64,000 bases of DNA from Cellulophaga sp. RHA19 (GTDB lineage Bacteria; Bacteroidota; Bacteroidia; Flavobacteriales; Flavobacteriaceae): assembly GCF_002813425.1 (NCBI RefSeq), contig NZ_PHUL01000001.1:558001-622000 (forward strand). The letters run 5' to 3'. A program made the position numbers and the translations under genes. Positions within the stretch are counted from its first letter, which is position 1, and each line of letters begins with the position of its first letter. Positions 54,751 to 62,962 of this stretch are shown piece by piece. The notes under the pieces were generated by a model, which saw only the letters and a list, made by a program, of their open reading frames with translations, had not been told where the DNA came from and ran no database searches.

Positions 54751-54810
54751 CTACATTTGTAGAATTCATTTTTTTATTCTACGTTTGTAGAGAACATTCT
54801 AAATATGTAG
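54751..54810. promoter_or_regulatory. BlaI-type operator array over the blaI-M56 promoter
   Basis: Three boxes match the BlaI/MecI pattern TACAnnTGTA: CTACATTTGTAG (54751-54762, perfect arms), CTACGTTTGTAG (54779-54790, one mismatch) and CTAAATATGTAG (54799-54810). Box 2 contains TACGTTTG (54780-54787), a perfect -7 element. Box 1 contains TTTG (54756-54759), exactly 20 bases upstream, the -33 position. Box 3 would lie just after the transcription start. Repressor bound here would cover the whole promoter. Confidence 0.75.
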
Positions 54811-54814
54811 AGCT

Positions 54815-55180
54815 ATGCAGTTATCAAAATCTGAAGAAGAACTAATGAACCACCTCTGGAAATTAGAGAAAGCATTTTTAAAAGATTTACTAGATCAATA
54901 TTCAGATCCTAAACCTGCAACCACCACTGTGGCTACAATGTTAAAACGTATGGCAGACAAAAATTTTGTAGCCTACAACTTATATGGCAAATCCAGAGAA
55001 TATTATCCGTTAGTAAAAAAGAAAGCCTACTTCTCTAAACACGTAAACGGCTTAATAAAAAACTTTTTTAATGATAGTGCATCACAATTTGCATCGTTCT
55101 TTACTAAAGAAACCAACCTAACAAAAGAAGAGCTGGCGCATTTAAGAGAATTAATAGACCAAGAACTTAAAAACAAATAG
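54815..55180 (+). CDS. BlaI/MecI/CopY-family transcriptional repressor
   Basis: This 121-residue repressor has a winged helix at its N-terminus (SKSEEELMNHLWKLEKAFLKDLL, about residues 3-25, and TTTVATMLKRMADKNFVAY near 40-58). A dimerisation region follows. In the known systems the repressor is cleaved or released when the paired M56 membrane protease is activated. The protease gene follows directly, 2 bases after the stop. Three matching operator boxes lie in the promoter, so autoregulation is likely. No beta-lactamase gene is nearby, so the controlled function may be different. Confidence 0.93.
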   Translation: MQLSKSEEELMNHLWKLEKAFLKDLLDQYSDPKPATTTVATMLKRMADKNFVAYNLYGKSREYYPLVKKKAYFSKHVNGLIKNFFNDSASQFASFFTKETNLTKEELAHLRELIDQELKNK

Positions 55181-55182
55181 TT

Positions 55183-57300
55183 ATGCTTATATACCTATTA
55201 AAATCTACAGCTTGTTTAGCCATATTATTTCTTTTTTATAAAGTGTTTTTAGAAGAGCAAAATATGCACAAGTTTAAACGTTTTTACCTACTAGCTGCTT
55301 TAGCTTTAAGTTTTGGTATACCGCTAATAACGTTTACAACATACATACAATTGCCAACAATAATTTATGAAACACCATTGGAGTATGGCAACAGAAATAG
55401 TACAGAAATTATTGCAGAACCTACCAATTACTGGCCATACATAATTTGGAGTATTTATGGCTTGGGCGTTTTAATTTTTAGTATAAAATTTATTAAAAAC
55501 AGCACTAACCTATTTTTAAAAATAAAGCAAAATCCTAAGCAAAGGTTACAAAACCATACCAATGTACTGTTAACTGAGAAAACTACACCACATACTTTTT
55601 TAAGTTATATATTTTTAAATAAAAAAGCCTATCAACATAAAAAAATACCAAAAGAGGTGTTGCTGCATGAAATTACACATGCAAAGCAAAAACACTCTAT
55701 AGATGTATTATTTATAGAGGTATTGCAAGTTGTATTCTGGTTTAATCCGCTTATCTATTTTATAAAGCATACTATTAAATTAAATCACGAATTTTTAGCA
55801 GACCAAGCAGTCCTAAATCAGGGTGCAGACACTGTTAGCTACAGAAAAATTTTACTCGCATTTTCATCAAATGCAACAGAGCCCCATATGGCAAACTCAA
55901 TTAATTATTCATCAATCAAAAAACGATTTACAGTTATGAAAAAAAGAACCTCAAAACGGTCGGTTGTATTAAGAAGCTTACTGCTTATACCTTTAGCAGC
56001 ATTGCTTTTTTACAGTTTTAGCAACCAAAAAACAGAAGAAGTATTAGTAGACACTCAAGCCTCACACACAAATAAAAATGTAGGGAAAGGTGCTTCAGGA
56101 AAAATGATGCAAGAGTATATTAATTACATTCAGAATTACCAAAACGCTAAGAAAAAGGTAATTAATATGCCAGATTATAATAGAGTAGTTGCCATTTATG
56201 ATCTAATGACAGAAGAACAACGTGCAACCGTTACAGACCATAAAACTATTCTTAAATTTCCTAGCATAGATTTAAAAAACACAACAAAAAAAGCACCAAC
56301 ACAATCGGAGTTTAATTCTTGGAAAAACAAAGAAAACTTTGCTATTTGGATAGATAATAAACACGTTCCTAATTCTATATTAAACAAGTATTCGGCATCA
56401 GATATTCTTCATTTTAACAACAGTTATGTGTACAAAAATGCACGTAGCACAAAGTTTCCGCAAGAACACCAAGTAAATTTATTTACCAAACAAGGGTTTG
56501 CCAATACATACATTAAAGCTGATGTAAATACCTATAATAGTATACTCCAAAATTATAATAGCGAGTTAAATGTATTTAAAAATAACAACGCAATCTCTAA
56601 CGATGATTTAGACATAAAAAATGTTCAATTAAAAAAACTTTATGCTGAGTTTAGCAAAGAAGAAATAGAAAAATACAACATTCTTTTCCCTGAAAGCATT
56701 CCTGTTAAAAATTCTGAACAGCCAGGTTTAGTTATAAAAGAAGAAAAACAAGATCCTTTAGAAACCTATAAAAAAGAATACAACACATATGTAACCTTAA
56801 CTAAACAAGAGCCACATTATATACATAGGTCAGAAGCTGAGAAAAAGAAAATGGATGACCTTTTTACATTATTAGGTAGCCTGTACTTTAGCTTAAGCAA
56901 AGAGGATAGAGCTAAAGTAAAAAGAGTAAAAGCACCTATTTCACCATACGTTATGCTGATTAAGAATGGCAAAACAGAATACAAAAAAAGAAGCGAGTTA
57001 ACGGCAGAAGATAAAAAATTATTACCACCACCTCCACCACCACCATTACCTCCATCAAATAACAAACAAGATTCTAAAGAACTTGCAAAAGCCAGAGCTA
57101 CTTTTAAAAAAGATGCTAATGCATATGGTAATGCCGTTAGTGAATACAGAAAACAAGGAAAAGGGACTAGGGAAGAGTTAAATAAATTACACAAAAAAAC
57201 AATGGAAAGCTATGAGAGATGTAGCGCTTTAATTAAAAAAGAAAAAGGAGCAGCTCCGTTACCACCACCGCCACCTCCTGCTCCACCAATAAAGAACTAA
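55183..57300 (+). CDS. M56-family (BlaR1-like) membrane metallopeptidase with proline-rich tail
   Basis: This 705-residue protein has four membrane helices: about 2-20, 35-53, 83-102 and 262-280. The zinc protease domain has H162-E163-x-x-H166 (LLHEITHAKQKH) and the third-ligand segment NHEFLADQAV (about 201-210). In BlaR1-type systems this domain responds to a signal and inactivates BlaI. The long exported C-terminal part (about 280-705) is not a penicillin-binding domain. It is charged, rich in Lys and Tyr, and carries two polyproline stretches (near 615-625 and at the very end). The signal it senses is unknown. It is cotranscribed with the repressor. Confidence 0.9.
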   Translation: MLIYLLKSTACLAILFLFYKVFLEEQNMHKFKRFYLLAALALSFGIPLITFTTYIQLPTIIYETPLEYGNRNSTEIIAEPTNYWPYIIWSIYGLGVLIFSIKFIKNSTNLFLKIKQNPKQRLQNHTNVLLTEKTTPHTFLSYIFLNKKAYQHKKIPKEVLLHEITHAKQKHSIDVLFIEVLQVVFWFNPLIYFIKHTIKLNHEFLADQAVLNQGADTVSYRKILLAFSSNATEPHMANSINYSSIKKRFTVMKKRTSKRSVVLRSLLLIPLAALLFYSFSNQKTEEVLVDTQASHTNKNVGKGASGKMMQEYINYIQNYQNAKKKVINMPDYNRVVAIYDLMTEEQRATVTDHKTILKFPSIDLKNTTKKAPTQSEFNSWKNKENFAIWIDNKHVPNSILNKYSASDILHFNNSYVYKNARSTKFPQEHQVNLFTKQGFANTYIKADVNTYNSILQNYNSELNVFKNNNAISNDDLDIKNVQLKKLYAEFSKEEIEKYNILFPESIPVKNSEQPGLVIKEEKQDPLETYKKEYNTYVTLTKQEPHYIHRSEAEKKKMDDLFTLLGSLYFSLSKEDRAKVKRVKAPISPYVMLIKNGKTEYKKRSELTAEDKKLLPPPPPPPLPPSNNKQDSKELAKARATFKKDANAYGNAVSEYRKQGKGTREELNKLHKKTMESYERCSALIKKEKGAAPLPPPPPPAPPIKN

Positions 57301-57329
57301 TTATTCATAATAATGTCTTAAAAAGTAAT

Positions 57330-57355
57330 AAAAAGCCTCATTTAGAGGCTTTTTC
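57330..57355 (+). terminator. Terminator after the M56 peptidase
   Basis: AAAAAGCCTC pairs with GAGGCTTTTT around an ATTTA loop and runs into a T-run, 30 bases past the stop. Confidence 0.88.
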
Positions 57356-57417
57356 TGTAACAAATCATTGCAAAATGCGTTCTTATAGGTACATCAATCA
57401 TCAAAAAAAGAACACTT

Positions 57418-58518
57418 ATGATTAAACGTTTTTTTATACTCTGCTCCGGAGCAGATACTGCTATACTAGAAACTTGCTCTAACGGTGAGCAAAACAAATA
57501 CGCTGGCATTGGCGCAACTGTATTTTTTACTGCTGTTATGGCTTTTATTGCTTGTGCATATGCATTATACACTGTTTTTGACAATGTTTACTACGCTGTG
57601 TTTTTTGGACTTGTTTGGGGCTTACTTATTTTTAATTTAGATCGTTTTATTGTTTCTACCATTAAAAAAAGAGACAATTTTAAAAGTGAATTGTTACAGG
57701 CCGCACCACGTATTGTTTTAGCTGTTATAATAGCCATTGTTATTTCAAAACCTTTAGAAATGAAGATTTTTGAAAAAGAAATAAATCAGGTTTTACTAGA
57801 ACAAAAGAACGATTTAACGCTTGCAAACAAGGAACAAATTGCATTACAGTACAATCCAAAAAAGGAAGTCATTCATCAATCTATAGAAAAATTAAAACAA
57901 GATATTACAATTAAAGAAGCAGAAACCAACGCTCTTTACAACACTTACATTGCCGAGGCAGAAGGTAGAGAAGGTACTAAACTACTAGGCAAAGGACCTG
58001 TTTATGAAGAAAAAAGACAAAAACATGATGCTGCCTTGCAAGAATTACAAAAACTAAAAGAAACCAATGCAGTAAAAATTACAGCACTTGAAGAGCAAGC
58101 AGTGGCATTAGATACAGCATATGCTACTTCTGTTAAAGACTCGCAACCTATTATTGACGGTTTTGATGGTTTAATGGCGCGTATAACGGCTTTAAACAAG
58201 TTACCATGGTTGCCATCATTCTTTATATTTTTATTGTTCTTAGCAATAGAAACGTCTCCTATAATAGCAAAACTACTAGCTCCAAAAGGTATATACGATT
58301 ATAAATTGGAAGAAGAAGAAAGTGTTGTAAAAACTTGGGTAACACAAAAGGTAGAACAACGCAATATGTTAATGCAAACAGATGCTGCTATTAACAAAAA
58401 AGTATATGAAGATATTGAACAAGAAAACGAAGTTTATAATTATAAAAAGCAACAAGCAGAAAAATTACTAAAACAACAAACTGATGCTTTCCATAACATA
58501 CAAGCCAAAAACTTGTAA
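57418..58518 (+). CDS. DUF4407 membrane protein
   Basis: This 366-residue protein matches the Bacteroidota/Actinobacteria DUF4407 family of unknown function. The N-terminus has the typical LCSGADTAILETCSNGEQNKY. Three helices (about 33-52, 58-78 and 96-114) are followed by a long central coiled-coil region (about 120-250). A fourth helix comes near 265-287 (SFFIFLLFLAIETSPIIAK), and the cytoplasmic tail is charged and helical. It lies downstream of the M56 gene but after a strong terminator, so it is probably its own unit. Confidence 0.88.
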   Translation: MIKRFFILCSGADTAILETCSNGEQNKYAGIGATVFFTAVMAFIACAYALYTVFDNVYYAVFFGLVWGLLIFNLDRFIVSTIKKRDNFKSELLQAAPRIVLAVIIAIVISKPLEMKIFEKEINQVLLEQKNDLTLANKEQIALQYNPKKEVIHQSIEKLKQDITIKEAETNALYNTYIAEAEGREGTKLLGKGPVYEEKRQKHDAALQELQKLKETNAVKITALEEQAVALDTAYATSVKDSQPIIDGFDGLMARITALNKLPWLPSFFIFLLFLAIETSPIIAKLLAPKGIYDYKLEEEESVVKTWVTQKVEQRNMLMQTDAAINKKVYEDIEQENEVYNYKKQQAEKLLKQQTDAFHNIQAKNL

Positions 58519-58520
58519 TA

Positions 58521-58556
58521 AAAAAAGAGGCTAGTTTAGCAAAACTAGCCTCTTTA
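58521..58556. terminator. Bidirectional terminator between DUF4407 and the symporter
   Basis: A 14-bp perfect stem (AAAGAGGCTAGTTT / AAACTAGCCTCTTT) with a 4-base loop lies between convergent genes. Confidence 0.92.
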
Positions 58557-58575
58557 TATTTTAAAATACAATTAC

Positions 58576-60228
58576 TTAATTAGCAAAGTAAACGTATATA
58601 GCTACTACTATTAAACAAATAACAATACCTATTTGGTTTACGTACTTATAAGGCTTTATTTCTACTTGCTCTGTGTATTTTTGCTCAAAAGCAGTTTCTC
58701 TTGGCTTAATTTTACCAATAGCTAACATTATTAAAGAGTTTACTACGCATAATATAGCCATAACGTGTAAAAAGTGAGGGTAAGCATCTGCTTCTACTAC
58801 AGCTAATGCATCTGCACCAGTAACTCCGGCTGCTTCTGCTTTTTCTAAGGCAGAGCTTACAAAATAAGGCTTCATTAAAAACTGACTAATAATATATAAC
58901 AAAGAACCTGTTATAATACCAACTTTAGCCGCTACTGCAGGAACTCTTTTAGTTAAAAAACCAATAATTATTACTGAAAAAATTGGAATACTATAAATAC
59001 CATTTACTTCTTGTAAATATCCAAATAAACTACCCGCATTTGCTATAAAAGGAGCAATAAACATTGCTGCCAAGGCCAATACAATTCCAAATATTTTACC
59101 GTTTTTAACTACTTTAGTTTCACTTGCCTCTGGGTTTATATGCTGTTTGTAAATATCTAAGCCAAATAAGGTTACAGAACTATTTAAAACACTATTAAAA
59201 GAACTTAAAATTGCACCAAATAATACTGCTGCAAAAAAGCCAACTAAATAGTCTGGCAATACTTTACCAACTAGTAAAGGGTATGCGCTAGAAGAGTCTA
59301 TTTTACCTTCAAAAATATGAAACGCTATAATGCCTGGTAAAACTAAAATCAATGGACCTAATATTTTTATAAAAGAAGCCAATAACAATCCTTTTTGTCC
59401 TTCTGCTAAGTTTTTAGCACCTAAGGCTCTTTGTATAATTTGTTGGTTTGTTCCCCAATAAAAAAGGTTAACCAACATCATACCTGTAAAAATTGTAGAA
59501 AAAGGAACTGAGTCTGTTTTAGTTCCCATAGAGTTAAATTTCTCTGGGTTTTCTGTAGTTAAAATAGATAAACCATCCATTATACTACCGTCTCCAATAT
59601 ACATTAATCCAAAAACAGGAATTAAAATACCACCAATTAACAAACCTATTGCATTTATAGAGTCTGATACAACAACAGCTTTTAAACCTCCAAAAACTGC
59701 ATAAATACCTCCTATAATTCCTATTCCCCAAACACATAGCCATATAGATGCTGTGTGACTAATTCCTAAGTTTTCTGGCACATTAAACATTCCGCTTATG
59801 GCAACAGAACCAGAGTATAAAATTACAGGTAATAATACAACTACATAACCTGTTAAAAACAAACCAGATGTTATTGTTTTTGTAGTAACATCAAAACGTT
59901 CTGCTAAAAATTGCGGTACAGTTGTTAAACCACCTTTTAAATACCTTGGTAATAAAAAAATAGCAGTAATAACTATTGCTATTGCTGCTAACGTTTCCCA
60001 AGCCATAACAGACAAACCATCTGTGTAAGCATCAGAATTTAAACCTACTAATTGCTCTGTAGAAAGGTTTGTTAGTAAAAGAGATCCTGCAATAACACCT
60101 GCAGTTAAACTTCTTCCTCCTAAAAAATACCCATCAGAAGAGTTTTCATTTGTTTTTCTTGTAGCCAAATAAGATATAACGGCCACCAAAACTGTAAAGC
60201 CCACAAAGGACAGTAATGTTAATAACAT
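58576..60228 (-). CDS. Sodium/solute symporter (SSS family)
   Basis: This inner-membrane transporter of about 550 residues couples sodium entry to uptake of a sugar or similar small molecule. It has about 13-14 helices and SSS signatures: TNLSTEQLVGLNSDAYTDGL near 55, GIYAVFGGLKAVVVSDSINA near 175, and FAAVLFGAILSSFNSVLNSS near 335. I placed the start at the ATG at 60228 (MLLTLLSFVGFTVLV); the longer frame adds 25 residues not seen in the family. It ends next to a shared terminator. The substrate is not determined. Confidence 0.92.
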   Translation of the reverse strand: MLLTLLSFVGFTVLVAVISYLATRKTNENSSDGYFLGGRSLTAGVIAGSLLLTNLSTEQLVGLNSDAYTDGLSVMAWETLAAIAIVITAIFLLPRYLKGGLTTVPQFLAERFDVTTKTITSGLFLTGYVVVLLPVILYSGSVAISGMFNVPENLGISHTASIWLCVWGIGIIGGIYAVFGGLKAVVVSDSINAIGLLIGGILIPVFGLMYIGDGSIMDGLSILTTENPEKFNSMGTKTDSVPFSTIFTGMMLVNLFYWGTNQQIIQRALGAKNLAEGQKGLLLASFIKILGPLILVLPGIIAFHIFEGKIDSSSAYPLLVGKVLPDYLVGFFAAVLFGAILSSFNSVLNSSVTLFGLDIYKQHINPEASETKVVKNGKIFGIVLALAAMFIAPFIANAGSLFGYLQEVNGIYSIPIFSVIIIGFLTKRVPAVAAKVGIITGSLLYIISQFLMKPYFVSSALEKAEAAGVTGADALAVVEADAYPHFLHVMAILCVVNSLIMLAIGKIKPRETAFEQKYTEQVEIKPYKYVNQIGIVICLIVVAIYVYFAN

Positions 60229-60461
60229 AGTGCTAAATAAGTTTGGTTTAAGCTTATAAATATATCGGATTATTTTGTGGATAAAAAATAACACAGACAT
60301 CATTTATATCTCTTTTGTTATAAATTCAACCGAAAACGATGTAGTTCAACTTAAACTTTAATGTAATCCTAAAACAATTGCTATTTTAGGAATACTTTTT
60401 TTTAATGTATGTAACATTTAAAGATACCAAGCGTTACTATAAAGTAATCTTAAGAAAACTA

Positions 60462-62009
60462 ATGATGAAGAAAATTGCAATGCTACTCTTGTTACTTATT
60501 GGCTTTACTGCCACTGCACAAAAAATGCAGGTAACTTATAAGTTTAGTGAAAAATATGCCGATAGATACAAATACTCTAATTTGCTTACCATTGATAACG
60601 ATGGCGCAAATGGGTCTGTACTTGTACGCTCCTATTATACTGGCTTAATTTTAAAGCCTAAAGGGTATTACATAGAGCATTACAATAAAAACTTAGATCT
60701 GGTAAGCGAGTATAATTACAAACTAAAAGACAAGGATTTTGTAAATGGTTTTATAAACAACGGACAACTATACCTTATATTTTTAGAGTTTAACGCTGCA
60801 AAAGAAAGTTATGATTACATAGTACACCAAAGTCCGTTAGACAATTTTGCTTTTACACAAAAAACTATCTTATCTGTACCGTCTAAACAAGTAGACAACC
60901 CATTAGACAAAAACTACTATAACCGTAATTTTGCATCTGGTTTTACAACATCTGTATTATTTAACAAACGTAAAGATGCCTTTGTAATTAGCGCACACTT
61001 TAAAAAGGCGAAAGATAATCAGCATTTTATTTATGTTTTTGATAATAACTTAGATTTAGTAATTACACACGACTTTTCTGCTGAAGTTGAAACAAAAAAT
61101 TATGCTTTTGAAAGCGTTGAAATCACAAAAGACAAAAAAGAAGTATTCTTGGTTGCTAAAGCATATTTTAAAAAGAGACGTTTTTCTGCCCTAGAGCGTA
61201 AATTTCAGTACGAATTATTAAAGGTTTCTGAAGAAGAAAGGGTTATGAAAACTTTTGATGAACCTGGTAAATTTTTAGAGGCTTTAAAACCAATACTTAC
61301 AGATGAAAAACTTGTTTGCGTAGGTTTTTATGCTACACGTAAAGACAACAGATATAACGGCCTTAGTTATTTTAAGTTAGATGAAGGCTCTTTAGACATT
61401 AAAGACAAAAAGTTTATTCCGTTTTCTGCACAGTTTATGGCAGACAAATTTGGAAAGGAAGATGACAATAAAGAAATTAAAAACTTAATCTTTAAAAATG
61501 CGGAAATAGCTAGTGATGGCTCAATACTTTTTAATGCCGAAGAATATTTTGTAACATCTGGTTACCAAAGTAATCCAGGTGGTGGATCTAGAGTTAAAAT
61601 TAGCAGGTACCATTACAATGATATGGTTGGCGCTAAACTTAGTGATGATGGCGACCTTATTTGGGTACGTAACATTAATAAGTCTGAGGTTACACAAGGT
61701 GATGGTGCATACGCATCATACAGTACATTTACAAAAGGAGACAACACTTACTTTTTTATAAGCACAGCGGCAGAAAATCCACAACTAATAAATAATGAGC
61801 GTTTGGTATTTAGACAAGGTTTAAGCAGAAACAGAAACATATTTTTAATTAAGTTAGATGCAAAAGGCTTTATGACTTATGATAAAATTATAGATAGTAA
61901 AACAGCTAGGTTACCGCTAATGATTTCTAAGCCATTAACTAACAAAAACAATATTTTGTTTTACGCAAAGCGTGGCACAAAAAAGCAAATGGTAGAAGTA
62001 GCTTTTTAA
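60462..62009 (+). CDS. Secreted protein of unknown function (about 515 residues)
   Basis: The start at 60462 (MMKKIAMLLLLLIGFTATAQ) gives a clean signal peptide; an upstream frame adds 19 non-signal residues. The mature part has many strand-rich segments with repeated spacing (YLIFLEFNAA, HFIYVFDNNLDLVITHDF, EVFLVAKAYFKKRRF, NTYFFISTAAENP), which suggests a beta-propeller-like or large beta domain. I recognise no named family and no catalytic motif. It is a single-gene unit with its own terminator, divergent from the symporter. Confidence 0.7.
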   Translation: MMKKIAMLLLLLIGFTATAQKMQVTYKFSEKYADRYKYSNLLTIDNDGANGSVLVRSYYTGLILKPKGYYIEHYNKNLDLVSEYNYKLKDKDFVNGFINNGQLYLIFLEFNAAKESYDYIVHQSPLDNFAFTQKTILSVPSKQVDNPLDKNYYNRNFASGFTTSVLFNKRKDAFVISAHFKKAKDNQHFIYVFDNNLDLVITHDFSAEVETKNYAFESVEITKDKKEVFLVAKAYFKKRRFSALERKFQYELLKVSEEERVMKTFDEPGKFLEALKPILTDEKLVCVGFYATRKDNRYNGLSYFKLDEGSLDIKDKKFIPFSAQFMADKFGKEDDNKEIKNLIFKNAEIASDGSILFNAEEYFVTSGYQSNPGGGSRVKISRYHYNDMVGAKLSDDGDLIWVRNINKSEVTQGDGAYASYSTFTKGDNTYFFISTAAENPQLINNERLVFRQGLSRNRNIFLIKLDAKGFMTYDKIIDSKTARLPLMISKPLTNKNNILFYAKRGTKKQMVEVAF

Positions 62010-62030
62010 AAAGCAAACCTTATAAATTAC

Positions 62031-62064
62031 AATCCTCTTGCTAAAAGTAAGAGGATTTTTTTTG
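62031..62064 (+). terminator. Terminator after the secreted protein
   Basis: AATCCTCTT pairs with AAGAGGATT around a 9-base loop and is followed by a T-run. Confidence 0.85.
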
Positions 62065-62182
62065 TTTAAACTGATCTTCTTTTTCAATTAATTATTAAAA
62101 CCACTAACATCTAATTCCTTCCTGAAAGGTTTCCACCGTATTTTCGTCTAACAATACATTAATACTAAAAGATAAAATAGTT

Positions 62183-62887
62183 ATGCAAATACATATATGG
62201 TCTGATATTAGATGCCCGTTTTGTTACATTGGTAAACGTAACTTTACAGCAGCATTAGATAAATTTCCGCACAAAGACAAAATTACTGTAGAGTGGAAAA
62301 GTTTTGAATTAGATCCTAACTTAAAAACGCAAACAGATATTAATGCTATAGACCACTTTATGCAAAGCAAAGGTGTAGACGAGGTTAATGCTAAAGGTAT
62401 GTTTAACAGAGTTACAGAAATGGCTAGTGGTGTTGGTCTTAATTTTAAAATTGAAGACATTGTTACCGCTAATTCTTTAAATGCGCACCGTTTATTACAA
62501 TATGCAAAAACAGTAGGTTTTACAGATGCTACCAAAGAAGCATTGCTAAAAGCACATTTAGAAGACGGGAAAAATATAGATGATATCTCATTTTTAGTAG
62601 ATACAGCTGTCTCTGTTGGTATGGACAAAACTACTGTTGAAGAAATATACAAAACAGATGCTTTTACCTACGAGGTTAGACAAGACGAAATGGAAGCTCG
62701 CAACATAGGCGTTAGCGGTGTGCCTTTTTTTGTGTTAGATAACAAGTATGGAGTTTCTGGAGCACAACCAGTAGAAGCTTTTACTGAGGCTTTAGAACAA
62801 GCTTGGGAAAAACATCAAAAAGAGTCATTAACCATTTTACCAACAACAGGCGGAGAATCTTGTGATGTAGATGGCAATTGTGATTAA
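62183..62887 (+). CDS. DsbA-family (FrnE-like) oxidoreductase
   Basis: This 234-residue thioredoxin-fold protein has no signal peptide, so it should be cytoplasmic. Its redox centre is C11-P-F-C14 (SDIRCPFCYIGKRNF), followed by the FrnE helical insertion and the cis-Pro segment GVSGVPFFVLDNKYGVSGAQ. FrnE-like proteins are associated with thiol-disulfide exchange and stress tolerance. The extra C-terminal tail with CDVDGNC has two more cysteines. The gene stands alone between two terminators. Confidence 0.9.
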   Translation: MQIHIWSDIRCPFCYIGKRNFTAALDKFPHKDKITVEWKSFELDPNLKTQTDINAIDHFMQSKGVDEVNAKGMFNRVTEMASGVGLNFKIEDIVTANSLNAHRLLQYAKTVGFTDATKEALLKAHLEDGKNIDDISFLVDTAVSVGMDKTTVEEIYKTDAFTYEVRQDEMEARNIGVSGVPFFVLDNKYGVSGAQPVEAFTEALEQAWEKHQKESLTILPTTGGESCDVDGNCD

Positions 62888-62906
62888 TTTACAATTTCAA
62901 ATAAAT

Positions 62907-62946
62907 AAAAAGGCGCTATTAGCAAATGTTAATAGCGCCTTTTTTA
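62907..62946. terminator. Bidirectional terminator between the FrnE-like and oxidoreductase genes
   Basis: An 11-bp perfect stem (AGGCGCTATTA / TAATAGCGCCT) with an 8-base loop is flanked by A- and T-runs. Confidence 0.9.
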
Positions 62947-62962
62947 TCTTTTTATAAAACTT

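Noticed and set aside
56817..57194. A minus-strand frame with a poly-glycine run
   Set aside because: The glycine run is the antisense of the polyproline stretch in the M56 protein.
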